From: JBGOUJ01 sp041477005 | GTDB lineage: Bacteria; Acidobacteriota; Terriglobia; Bryobacterales; JACQDG01 | Length of the DNA: 20,948 bases | Reading direction: 5' to 3' | Assembly: GCA_041477005.1 (NCBI GenBank) | Contig: JBGOUJ010000056.1 | Span: forward strand, 1 to 20,948 | Shown: piece by piece, positions 8,184 through 14,955 of the stretch | Layout of the letters: each line of letters begins with the position of its first letter | Position numbering within the stretch: the stretch's first letter is position 1 | Notes under the pieces: generated by a model | Seen by the model: the letters and a program-made list of their open reading frames with translations, nothing else | The model's database searches: none | Told to the model about the DNA's origin: nothing | Position numbers and translations under genes: made by a program

Positions 8184-9932
8184 CTACTTCTGAATCGCAA
8201 TCTTCCCGTCAACGATGACCATCTGCGGCTCGATCGCATTGATCTCGTCTTCCGGGCAGGTCAGGTAGTCGCGGTCGATCACAACCAGGTCGGCGAGCTT
8301 GCCGGGCTCGATCGAGCCGCGTTCATTCTCCGCAAACTGCATGTAGGCGGCCCAAATGGTGTGGGTCTTGAGCGCCTCCTCGCGGGTGATTTTCTGCTCG
8401 GGATGGAGGACCTCGCCGCGGTCGGTCTGGCGGGTGACGGCGATCCACATTTGCAGGAAGGGATTATAAGGGTTGACGGCGTTGTTCTTGTCGTAGCCGA
8501 TCATGTGGTCGCTGCCGCCGGCGACGATCAGGCCGGCGTCGAGGTAAGCCCGCATCGGGTAGAACAGGCGCATGCCGTCGTCGCCGAAGACCTTCTCGAG
8601 GGCCGGCCCATCGCGGTAGAGCCAGTCCGCCTGGGCGTCGATCAGGATGCCCATCTTCTTGCAGCGCGCGATGGCTTCGGGGCTTTGAAAGCTGGCGTGC
8701 ATCAGGTGGGAGCGGCTGTGGGCGATGGGCCGGTCCTTGTCGGCCGCTTCCAGGGCGTCGAGCATAACGTCGATCGCGCCGCCGCCCTGGTCGTGCGCCG
8801 TGAGCTGCCAGCCGCGGGCGTGGCCGGCGCGCTCGATGGCGATCAGCTTGTCGCGAGCGATGAAGAGCTGGCCGCGATCGTCGGGGTTGGTGTGACCGTA
8901 GAGCTGCCGGCCGAAGGGACCGTAGGGGAGGCGCTGGTAGGCCGTCCCGATGGTCATGCCGCCGTCGAGCGTCACCTTGAGGGCGCCGAACTTGAGCCAC
9001 GAATCGCCCTTTCCGGTCGAATAAGGCGCCATACGGATCTGGCGGAGCAGCTCCTCGGTGGGCCGCGAGGCGTCGATGCGCCAGGTCATCACCGTGCGGA
9101 TCGGCAGCCGCCCCTGGGCCTTGAGCTTGTCGTAGAGCGGAAATTCGGCGGGCGTGAGGGCGCGGTCGCTGATGGCCGTCAAGCCGGCCGCGACGTACCT
9201 CTTCAGCATGCCTTCGAGCGCTTCGAGCTTCTCATCCTCGGTCGCGCCGCCGCTGCGGTCGAGGTCCCGGAGCAGCGACTGACCGTTCCGGAGGATGCCG
9301 TTCGGCTCGCCCTTGGCGTCTTTGACGATCTCGCCGTTTGGCGGATTGGGCGTATCGCGGGTGATGCCGCACATCTTCAGCGCGTGGGAATTCACCACCA
9401 CCGTGTAGCTCGCGTCGAACATCACCGGGTGCTCTGTGGCCACGTCGAGCACCTCGCGCGTCGGCATCCGCAGCTCTTTGAGCCGGGTGGGAAACGTCCG
9501 CGGCACCACAATCCAGCGGCCCGGCGGCGTGGTCTTCATCTGCGCCCGGATGAAGTTCTGGACCGCCTCGAAGGAATCGAGCGGCGCCAGCGGACGGCGG
9601 AACTCGCTCAGCCCGGCGCCCAGCGGATGGACGTGGCTGTCCACCAGCCCCGGCAGCACGGTGCGGCCCTTCAGGTCGATGCGCTGCGTTCGCGGCCCGC
9701 GCTCGGTCGAGAAGACCTGTTTGGTCGTCCCCACCTTGGTGATCTTGCCGTTCTTGATCGCCACCGCCTCGACCAGCGAGAACTTCGCGTCGACGGTGAC
9801 GACCTTCCCGTTGTAAAGGATGATGTCGGCGTTGGCCCCGAACAAAGCTGGAACCACAGATAAACACAGATAAACACCGATCAGAAGCGGAGTTTTCCAT
9901 CTGTGTTTATCTGTGTGCATCTGTGGTTTCAT
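8184..9932 (-). CDS. Exported Amidohydro_3 (YtcJ-like) metal-dependent hydrolase
   Basis: This is a 582-residue amidohydrolase of the Amidohydro_3 type, hydrolysing C-N or related bonds with a TIM-barrel metal centre; the substrate is unknown. Key signatures are DSHVH (H100, H102) after LKGRTVLPGLV, a central AHDQGGGAID segment, GGSDHMIG with the catalytic-type Asp, and the C-terminal beta-sandwich return GSIEPGKLADLVVIDRDYL. ATG 9932 is chosen because it overlaps the upstream aldolase's TGA (ATGA). It also yields a complete signal peptide: KHRWK n-region, hydrophobic core TPLLIGVYLCLSVVPALFG, then ANA before DIILYNGK. Residues about 2-27 are encoded by the inverted repeat at 9852-9928, which is remarkable. 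A longer frame extends upstream inside the aldolase gene but is not supported. It probably shares an operon with the aldolase. Confidence 0.88.
   Translation of the reverse strand: MKPQMHTDKHRWKTPLLIGVYLCLSVVPALFGANADIILYNGKVVTVDAKFSLVEAVAIKNGKITKVGTTKQVFSTERGPRTQRIDLKGRTVLPGLVDSHVHPLGAGLSEFRRPLAPLDSFEAVQNFIRAQMKTTPPGRWIVVPRTFPTRLKELRMPTREVLDVATEHPVMFDASYTVVVNSHALKMCGITRDTPNPPNGEIVKDAKGEPNGILRNGQSLLRDLDRSGGATEDEKLEALEGMLKRYVAAGLTAISDRALTPAEFPLYDKLKAQGRLPIRTVMTWRIDASRPTEELLRQIRMAPYSTGKGDSWLKFGALKVTLDGGMTIGTAYQRLPYGPFGRQLYGHTNPDDRGQLFIARDKLIAIERAGHARGWQLTAHDQGGGAIDVMLDALEAADKDRPIAHSRSHLMHASFQSPEAIARCKKMGILIDAQADWLYRDGPALEKVFGDDGMRLFYPMRAYLDAGLIVAGGSDHMIGYDKNNAVNPYNPFLQMWIAVTRQTDRGEVLHPEQKITREEALKTHTIWAAYMQFAENERGSIEPGKLADLVVIDRDYLTCPEDEINAIEPQMVIVDGKIAIQK
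9852..9928. repeat. 30-bp-arm inverted repeat of decamer units, copy A
   Basis: Arms 9852-9881 and 9899-9928 match at 27 of 30 positions around a 17-nt loop. Each arm is three units of a 10-bp pattern of the type ACAGATRAAC. It belongs to the same family as 12943-13015. It lies within the 5' end of the amidohydrolase gene and encodes most of its signal peptide. Confidence 0.88.
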
Positions 9933-10696
9933 GCCCGGAGCTGCTCGAAGGTGTCCCGCACCTTTTCCCAGAGAAAGGAGATGTCGCTGCCGCAGCCGAT
10001 GAACTTCATGCCGCGCCGCTGCCAGGCCTTGGCCATGGGGAGCGTCCGGCATTGGATGCCGGGGTGAATGCTGTGCCGCCGGCAGCACTCGATCACGCCG
10101 CTGACGGCCTCAATCATCTGGGGGTGATCGAACTGCCCCGGCACGCCCAGCGAGATGCTCAAATCGGCCGGGCCGACCATAACGATGTCCACGCCGGGCA
10201 CCGCGAGCAACTCATCGCAGCGGTCGAGCGCCGTCTGCGTTTCGATCTGCAGCACCACCAGAACGTTGGCGTTCAAGTGGTCGATGATTTCCTGAAAACT
10301 GTGATTTTTATAGCCGACCTGCGGCGCCCCGAGACCGAAGCCCCGCACGCCCTGGCCGGGAAACTTCGTCCAACTGATCGCTCGCGCCAGCAGCTCCGGC
10401 GACTCGACTCGCGGGAAGATGATCCCCTCGGCCCCCATGTCGAGCGCGCGGGCGATGAGGGAATATTGCAAGTCCGCCACGCGCACGATCGGGGTGAGCG
10501 GCGTGAGCAGCGAGGTGCGGACCAGGTCCTGCACGGTCTCCAGGTCGAAGCCGCCGTGCTCGGTATCGATGAAGGTCCAATCCAGGCCGGCGGCGGCGTA
10601 GAGCTTGGGGATTTCGGGCGAGCGGAACTGGCCCAGCCCCGAGCCCAGGGCCACCTGGCCGTCGTTGAGAAGCTGCTTGGTGCGGTTAGGTCGCAT
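9929..10696 (-). CDS. HpcH/HpaI-family class II pyruvate-type aldolase
   Basis: This 255-residue TIM-barrel aldolase belongs to the HpcH/HpaI/RhmA family, which cleaves 2-keto-3-deoxy or 4-hydroxy-2-oxo acids to pyruvate plus an aldehyde using a divalent metal. Visible features are the FIDTEHG motif (D44, E46, H47), R72 in a TPIVRV strand, FPRVE at 94-98, the metal ligand E152 in QIETQTALD, and D178 in VGPADLSISLG. Length matches the family. The exact substrate (for example a deoxy-sugar acid or a homoprotocatechuate-derived acid) cannot be told. Its TGA overlaps the amidohydrolase ATG by 4 nt, indicating translational coupling. A GGAGG-CGC-CCTCC hairpin (10711-10723) lies in its upstream region, and no strong Shine-Dalgarno is visible. 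Confidence 0.9.
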   Translation of the reverse strand: MRPNRTKQLLNDGQVALGSGLGQFRSPEIPKLYAAAGLDWTFIDTEHGGFDLETVQDLVRTSLLTPLTPIVRVADLQYSLIARALDMGAEGIIFPRVESPELLARAISWTKFPGQGVRGFGLGAPQVGYKNHSFQEIIDHLNANVLVVLQIETQTALDRCDELLAVPGVDIVMVGPADLSISLGVPGQFDHPQMIEAVSGVIECCRRHSIHPGIQCRTLPMAKAWQRRGMKFIGCGSDISFLWEKVRDTFEQLRA

Positions 10697-10793
10697 CTCT
10701 TAGGGCGACAGGAGGCGCCCTCCGGGCGTGGCCCGTTCCGCCGCGCGGGCAGGAAGGCCTCTGCCACGAATTGAGCCAGCGAGTTTACCACAC

Positions 10794-10849
10794 TTGCATT
10801 TCCCCTTGCCCAGGAATAGTATGGCGGTAGTCAATCCGCGATAAGGAGG
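10794..10849 (+). promoter_or_regulatory. Promoter and ribosome binding site of the IPT/TIG gene
   Basis: TTGCAT (10794-10799) and TAGTAT (10817-10822) are spaced by 17 bp, giving a putative start near 10829. AAGGAGG (10843-10849) then lies 6 nt before ATG 10856. That is the strongest Shine-Dalgarno seen in this window. Confidence 0.5.
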
Positions 10850-10855
10850 CCGGCG

Positions 10856-11194
10856 ATGGGAAAGTGGTTACGGCTATTGATATTCGTCGTTACCCTGGCT
10901 CCCTGGGTGCTCGCCCAGGAGTCGCCCCGCATGAAGGGCATCGAGCCGGGCAATGGAAAGGTGGGGGATGAACTCACCATCAGCGGGGAAAATCTGGATT
11001 CCAAGTTCGTCAAGAAGGTCTATCTGACCGACGGCAAGAACGACATCGAGGTGGAGGTCACGCAGCAGACCGCTGATACCATCAAGCTCAAGATCCCGGC
11101 CAAAGCCAAGCCGGGGCGTTACAGTCTGATGGTCCTGACGGCCGAGAAGGTGCCGAAGTACATCGAGCAGCCCGTCAAGTGCACCGTCGAGTAG
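10856..11194 (+). CDS. Small exported IPT/TIG-domain protein
   Basis: This 112-residue protein has a clear signal peptide (MGKWLRLLIFVVTLAPWVLA, cleavage near AQ/ES). It is followed by a single Ig-like IPT/TIG fold at about 26-112: GIEPGNGKVGDELTISGENL, then GKNDIEVEV, TIKLKIPAKAKPGRYSLMVL and a closing C-terminal strand. IPT/TIG modules bind carbohydrate or protein partners and often occur as repeats in large surface proteins; here one stands alone. No lipobox or TM anchor is seen, so it is probably periplasmic or secreted. The start is fixed by AAGGAGG 6 nt upstream. It is divergent from the aldolase operon and convergent with the TPR gene, with 9 bp between stops. Its specific role is unknown. 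Confidence 0.82.
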   Translation: MGKWLRLLIFVVTLAPWVLAQESPRMKGIEPGNGKVGDELTISGENLDSKFVKKVYLTDGKNDIEVEVTQQTADTIKLKIPAKAKPGRYSLMVLTAEKVPKYIEQPVKCTVE

Positions 11195-11203
11195 CGGCTC
11201 CCT

Positions 11204-12421
11204 TCAGCCCTTGCGCGTATAAGGCGACGCCAGGTAGTGTTTGGATTCCTGCGCCGCCGCTGTTTGCGGCGCGAAGCGAATCGCCCGCCGGTAAGCTTCC
11301 ATCGCCTCGGCCCGGCGGCCAAGCAGGTCCAGGACCTGCCCCTGCCGCATCCAGGCCAGCACGCCGGTATGCAAATCGAGATTTCCGGAGGCGGTCACGC
11401 GCCGCATGTTTTCGAGAGCCTGCGGCAAATCGTCATACCAGAACTGCACGTCGCCGACCGCGTAATAGACCTTCTCCAGCGGGATTCCGGCGTACTCCGG
11501 CTTGGCGCTCAGGGCCATCGCCTCCACTTCCCGCAGAATCGCCAAGGCCTCGTCCTTTTTGCCGAGGTCGCTGTACATGTGGGCCTTTTCCAGGCGGAGC
11601 AGGTAGTTGCGCGGGAAGGCGTGGATCAACGGGTCCAGCACCCGAATGGCTTCGGCCGGCTGCTTTTCGCGCCGGTAGATGATGGCCAGCATCATCTCGG
11701 CATCGACGCGGTTTGACTTGCCCTTCTGGGCCACCCGTTCGATGGTGCGAATACCCCGCTGCTTGTCGCCCGACTTCCCGATCAGGAAACTGAGGAGCCG
11801 CGCGTGCCAGGGCAGACTGCCCATGGCGTAGTCGTACACGCCTTGGATCAGCATGGCGTCGTAATTCCGGGGATCGAGCTCCAGCACCCGGCCGTGGTAT
11901 TTCTTAGCGAGCGAAGCGTCGCTCACCGCCGCGCGCCAGGCCTTTTCCACTGCGAAATGATAGTTGGTCCGCAGGGCGTAGGCCGACCCCAACGCGTAAA
12001 GCGCCTCTTCGTCGTCCGGCTTGGCCGCCAGGCGTTTCCGCGCGATCTCGATTACTTTTGAGAGGGCCGATTCGAACCTCGCATCGGCGGCCGGAGCCGG
12101 CTGCAGCTTCTCGGTGCGAATGAAGTAGTTGTTGCCGGTCAGCAGCTCGCTTTCGAGCACGCCGAGCCGGTAGAGCTGCTGGTAAAGGATGGCCTGGGCC
12201 AGGCAGATGTAGTTCTCAGGGGCCTGCGGCGCCTCTGCGATGGCTTTCTCGAAGTCCTGAATGGCCTGGCTATACTCCAGGTTGTAGAAGTGGTCCCAGC
12301 CTTGATCGAGGAGCGTGCTGCCCGCGGCCGGTGGAAGGGCCAGGGCTGCCAGCAGGAGGATTCCCGCGAAGTGAGATAAGCGCCCTCGCTTGTGCCGACA
12401 AGCCGGACGCTTACCCCACAT
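11204..12421 (-). CDS. Exported TPR-repeat protein
   Basis: This 405-residue protein starts at ATG 12421, 2 nt after the peroxiredoxin stop (12424-12426). It has a basic n-region and hydrophobic segment (HFAGILLLAALALPPAAGS), so it is likely periplasmic. The rest is alpha-helical with TPR-like units: LLDQGWDHFYNLEYSQAIQD, a YALGSAYALRTNYHFAVEKA unit, a MLAIIYRREKQPAEAIRVLD unit, a HMYSDLGKKDEALAILREVE unit, and a final MRQGQVLDLLGRRAEAMEAY unit. TPRs mediate protein-protein contacts; the partner is unknown. The reading frame stays open upstream through the peroxiredoxin gene, but that part encodes no recognisable protein and overlaps a real gene in another frame, so the 12421 start is preferred. 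It is probably the last gene of a queG-peroxiredoxin-TPR unit. Confidence 0.82.
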   Translation of the reverse strand: MWGKRPACRHKRGRLSHFAGILLLAALALPPAAGSTLLDQGWDHFYNLEYSQAIQDFEKAIAEAPQAPENYICLAQAILYQQLYRLGVLESELLTGNNYFIRTEKLQPAPAADARFESALSKVIEIARKRLAAKPDDEEALYALGSAYALRTNYHFAVEKAWRAAVSDASLAKKYHGRVLELDPRNYDAMLIQGVYDYAMGSLPWHARLLSFLIGKSGDKQRGIRTIERVAQKGKSNRVDAEMMLAIIYRREKQPAEAIRVLDPLIHAFPRNYLLRLEKAHMYSDLGKKDEALAILREVEAMALSAKPEYAGIPLEKVYYAVGDVQFWYDDLPQALENMRRVTASGNLDLHTGVLAWMRQGQVLDLLGRRAEAMEAYRRAIRFAPQTAAAQESKHYLASPYTRKG

Positions 12422-12423
12422 CA

Positions 12424-12882
12424 CTAGTTCAGCTTCTTGATCTCGGCCACCAGATCCTGGTTGTTGCGCTGCGACGGGATCTCGTAGACCTGGACGTACC
12501 GAACCACGCCCTGCTTGTCCACGATCACAGTGGCCCGGTTGGTGATGCCTTTGTCGGCCAGGTAGAGGCCATACTGCGAGGCGACGGCCCCGCGGGGCTG
12601 GAAATCGGCCAGCAGCGGATAGTGAAGCCCCATCTTCTCGGCGAACGCCTTGTGGGACCACGCGCTGTCCACGCTGATCCCCAGCACCTGCGCATGCAGG
12701 CCGTCGAAGCTTGCCAGATCGTCGACGAAGCAGGCGTGCTCTTTGGTGCACACCGGGCTCCAATCGAGCGGATAGAAAGCGAGGACGACGTTCTTGCCTC
12801 GAAGGCTGCTCAATTTGACCTCTTTCTGGTCCTGATCCTTGAGCGTGAAATCCGGGGCAGCCTGCCCCACGGCAATCGGCAT
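12424..12882 (-). CDS. Peroxiredoxin of the BCP/AhpE type
   Basis: This is a 152-residue thiol peroxidase that reduces hydrogen peroxide and organic peroxides in the cytoplasm. It has the thioredoxin-fold start PDFTLKDQDQKEVKLSSLRG and the active-site segment FYPLDWSPVCTKEHAC. C45 is the probable peroxidatic Cys (P-x3-S-x2-C form of the family motif) and C51 a possible resolving Cys at C-x5-C spacing, near to but not the same as the C-x4-C spacing of E. coli BCP. An Arg in ITNRATVIVD fits the conserved catalytic Arg. ATG 12882 is chosen because GGAGAGGA lies just upstream and the product begins at the usual MPIxVGxxAPDF. A longer frame from 12948 only adds residues encoded near a repeat. It is followed closely by the TPR gene. 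Confidence 0.9.
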   Translation of the reverse strand: MPIAVGQAAPDFTLKDQDQKEVKLSSLRGKNVVLAFYPLDWSPVCTKEHACFVDDLASFDGLHAQVLGISVDSAWSHKAFAEKMGLHYPLLADFQPRGAVASQYGLYLADKGITNRATVIVDKQGVVRYVQVYEIPSQRNNQDLVAEIKKLN

Positions 12883-12942
12883 TGCGATCCTCTCCGGGTG
12901 TGAAAAAATGACGGAACAAATCCAAGTTACCACAAAGAGAGA

Positions 12943-13015
12943 AACCACAGATGAACACAGATGAACACAGATCGGAAGCGGTTTTATCCGCGTTCATCTG
13001 CGTTCATCTGCGGTT
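12943..13015. repeat. 30-bp-arm inverted repeat of decamer units, copy B
   Basis: Arms 12943-12972 and 12986-13015 are separated by a 13-nt loop. Each arm is three 10-bp units (AACCRCAGAT, GAACRCAGAT, GAACRCRGAT). The arms differ at 4 of 30 positions. In the minus-strand RNA, which is sense for queG, all four differences become G-U pairs, giving an uninterrupted 30-bp stem. The repeat spans the last codons of queG and most of the queG-peroxiredoxin gap. Confidence 0.92.
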
Positions 13016-14060
13016 CCATGATTTTCTCGATCGCCCACTGGGCGTGCTCCCGGACCAGCTCGTCCGCGTGGCCGGCCAGCTTTTCGAGGGCCGGACGGAG
13101 CTTCGGGTTGCCGGTGTTGCCCATGGCCACGGCGACGTTGCGCAGGAAGCCGGCGTAGCGGGCCCGCCGGATGGGGCTCGCGCGAAACAGTTCGTTGAAC
13201 TCGGATTCGCGGATCGAGGCGAGCTTCTCGAGCGGCGGCGGTCGATCGCCCCAGCGCGACACAAAGGCCGGATCGCCGGTCGAAGGCGCGCGGCGGTTCC
13301 AGGGGCAAACGTCCTGGCAGATGTCACAGCCAAAGACGTTTTCACCCGCCTGCCGCCGGCGCTCTTCGGGAATCGGGCCAGGCAGCTCTATCGTCCAGTA
13401 AGAGATGCAGAGCCGGGAGTCGAGAGCATAGGCCGGGCCCTCCGCGAGGCCGGTCGGGACCAGGGCCTCCGTCGGACAAGCCTCAATGCACTTCCGGCAA
13501 GACCCGCAGCGGAACGGCGCCGGCTGTTCCGGCTCGAGATCGAGCGAGGTGAGGATCTCCCCCAGAAAGACCCACGAGCCAATCTTCTGGTTAATCAAAC
13601 AGGTGTTGTGGCCGATCCAACCCAGGCCGGCCCGCTGGGCGTAGGCTCGCTCGAGGACGGGCGAAGTGTCCACGCAGATCTTCCACTGAAACGCCGCGAG
13701 CGCGCGCAGCCGCTCGACCAGATCCCGCATCCTGGCGCGCAGCACCTCGTGGTAGTCGTCGCCCCAGGCGTAGCGCGAGATCCAGGCCAGCTCGCCATCG
13801 CTCCACTGGGTCGAGTAGGGCAGTGTCGTGTTGTAAAGCAGGCCGAGGGCGAGGATCGAGCGGGCCGAGGGAAGCAGCGTCCTTACATCGGCGCGCATCT
13901 CGGCTCGCCGCCCGTAGAGATAGCTCATTTCGCCTGCGTAACCTCGCGCCAGCCACTTCGCGAAGAACGCCGCCTCGGCCGGCGGTTCGGCGCTAGCGAT
14001 GCCGGCGAGGTCGAATCCGCAGCTCCGCGCGAGACGCTTCACCGCTGTCGAGTCGAGCAT
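12984..14060 (-). CDS. queG: Epoxyqueuosine reductase QueG
   Basis: This 358-residue, cobalamin-dependent, iron-sulfur enzyme catalyses the last step of queuosine synthesis, reducing epoxyqueuosine to queuosine in tRNA in the cytoplasm. Motifs seen are GFDLAGIASAEPP at the N-terminus, an acidic D131 in the VDTSPVLERAYA segment (proposed catalytic Asp), and GLGWIGHNTCLI. Two 4Fe-4S clusters are bound by C185, C188, C191, C195 (CGSCRKCIEACP) and C218, C245, C248, C252 (CDICQDVCPWN). A C-terminal HEAT-like helical region ends with HAQWAIEKI. Length matches the family. The last 10 residues (EPQMNADERG) and the stop codon are contributed by inverted repeat copy B. It is probably the first gene of a unit with the peroxiredoxin and TPR genes and is divergent from the DUF488 gene. 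Confidence 0.94.
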   Translation of the reverse strand: MLDSTAVKRLARSCGFDLAGIASAEPPAEAAFFAKWLARGYAGEMSYLYGRRAEMRADVRTLLPSARSILALGLLYNTTLPYSTQWSDGELAWISRYAWGDDYHEVLRARMRDLVERLRALAAFQWKICVDTSPVLERAYAQRAGLGWIGHNTCLINQKIGSWVFLGEILTSLDLEPEQPAPFRCGSCRKCIEACPTEALVPTGLAEGPAYALDSRLCISYWTIELPGPIPEERRRQAGENVFGCDICQDVCPWNRRAPSTGDPAFVSRWGDRPPPLEKLASIRESEFNELFRASPIRRARYAGFLRNVAVAMGNTGNPKLRPALEKLAGHADELVREHAQWAIEKIMEPQMNADERG

Positions 14061-14061
14061 C

Positions 14062-14091
14062 TTGAGCCATCAGGCATCCGGTCCCATTATC
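14062..14091. promoter_or_regulatory. Overlapping divergent promoters of queG and the DUF488 gene
   Basis: On the plus strand TTGAGC (14062-14067) and CATTAT (14085-14090) are 17 bp apart, placing a start near 14097. On the minus strand GATAAT (14091-14086) occupies the same bases and could be the queG -10 box, 25 nt from ATG 14060. A shared symmetric -10 is a known cause of bidirectional transcription. The minus-strand -35 is weak. Confidence 0.4.
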
Positions 14092-14128
14092 CCGCGCTTC
14101 CTCGGGGGGTATGCTGGAGCTGACAGCC

Positions 14129-14662
14129 ATGGTCTTGACGATCGGGCACTCCACGCGGATGATCGAAGAGTTCCTCGACTTGCTCGAATCCCACGGCGTG
14201 AAGCGCCTCGTAGACGTCCGGACCGTCCCGCGATCGCGCCACAACCCGCAGTTCAACCGCGACGCTTTGCCTCAGTCGCTCGCCAAAGCCAAGATCCGCT
14301 ACACCCATATGGCCGCCCTCGGCGGCCTGCGCCATCCCCGGCGCGATTCGGTGAACACGGCGTGGCGCAACGCCGGCTTTCGCGGCTTTGCCGACTATAT
14401 GCAGACGCCGGAATTCGAGGCGGCCCTTTCGAAGCTGATCGATTTCCCGCAGAAAGAGCCAATCGCGATCATGTGCGCCGAGGCCGTGCCCTGGCGCTGC
14501 CACCGCTCGCTGATCGCCGACGCTCTCACGGCGCGGGGCATCCCGGTCGAGCACATCATGACCCCCACCCATCGCCAGCCCCACAAGCTCACCCCGTTCG
14601 CCCGCGTCGAGGGCACGCTCGTCACCTATCCGGGACTGGCGCTTTCCGACCCGCGACCGTAA
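14129..14662 (+). CDS. DUF488 family protein
   Basis: This 177-residue protein belongs to the DUF488 family, whose biochemical role is not established. The characteristic start TIGHSTR is followed by LVDVRTVPRSRHNPQFN, a YTHMAALGG segment, and the conserved C-terminal motif CAEAVPWRCHRSLIADAL, with two Cys and a His that could bind metal. ATG 14129 is preferred over ATG 14111: GGAG lies 9 nt upstream of it, and family members begin within a few residues of TIGHS. It stands alone, divergent from queG and followed by a 293-bp gap with a palindromic repeat. Confidence 0.9.
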   Translation: MVLTIGHSTRMIEEFLDLLESHGVKRLVDVRTVPRSRHNPQFNRDALPQSLAKAKIRYTHMAALGGLRHPRRDSVNTAWRNAGFRGFADYMQTPEFEAALSKLIDFPQKEPIAIMCAEAVPWRCHRSLIADALTARGIPVEHIMTPTHRQPHKLTPFARVEGTLVTYPGLALSDPRP

Positions 14663-14691
14663 AGTAGGAAGCTGCAAAAGAATCGGCTTCA

Positions 14692-14764
14692 GCCGCGAAT
14701 GAACGCGAATAAACGCGAATGAAAACAGTGGTCCTATTCGCGTGCAGTCGCGTTCATTCGCGGC
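14692..14764. repeat. 29-bp-arm inverted repeat of decamer units, copy C (variant class)
   Basis: Arms 14692-14720 and 14736-14764 match at 26 of 29 positions around a 15-nt loop. The unit is CGCGAATRAA with 10-bp spacing. It is a variant of the unit in copies A and B, sharing ATRAAC at the same register. It lies 29 bp after the DUF488 stop in a 293-bp gene-free gap. Confidence 0.86.
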
Positions 14765-14831
14765 CATCCATTCCTCTACAATTCTAAGGGAGCGGTTCCG
14801 GTCCCTCGAGAAGCCTCTCGCTTGAAGGCGG

Positions 14832-14880
14832 GTCAAGACGCCAGGCACGCCAAGAAGAAACCTTTCTTGTTCTCTTTGCG
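14832..14880. repeat. Possible degenerate dispersed repeat
   Basis: The stretch has two spaced ACGCCA units (about 10 bp apart), then CAAGAAGAAA opposite TTTCTTG, then TTCTCTTTGCG. It resembles a decayed relative of decamer-based palindromes, but arm pairing is poor. Nothing else was recognised in the gap between the DUF488 gene and thrB. Confidence 0.25.
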
Positions 14881-14941
14881 CGACCTCTTCCGGTCGGCTC
14901 ACGGCTTCTGACCATCGCCGCTCGGTTGCCATGGGCTCGGC

Positions 14942-14947
14942 TATACT
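14942..14947 (+). promoter_or_regulatory. -10-like box immediately before thrB
   Basis: TATACT lies 8 nt before the thrB ATG with no Shine-Dalgarno between them, so a leaderless or nearly leaderless transcript is likely. No -35 consensus is seen at normal spacing; TTGCCA at 14926 is only 10 nt upstream. Confidence 0.45.
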
Positions 14948-14955
14948 AGCGGCTT

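Noticed and set aside
8361..9863. 500-codon open frame on the plus strand
   Set aside because: Lies opposite the amidohydrolase and shows no recognisable domain; a codon-bias shadow.
11204..12997. Single 597-codon minus-strand gene covering the TPR protein and beyond
   Set aside because: The upstream 190 codons overlap the peroxiredoxin gene in another frame and begin inside the inverted repeat. The real TPR start with a signal peptide is at 12421.
12951..14123. 390-codon plus-strand frame opposite queG
   Set aside because: Its first residues come from the palindromic repeat and the rest is antisense to queG, with no domain.
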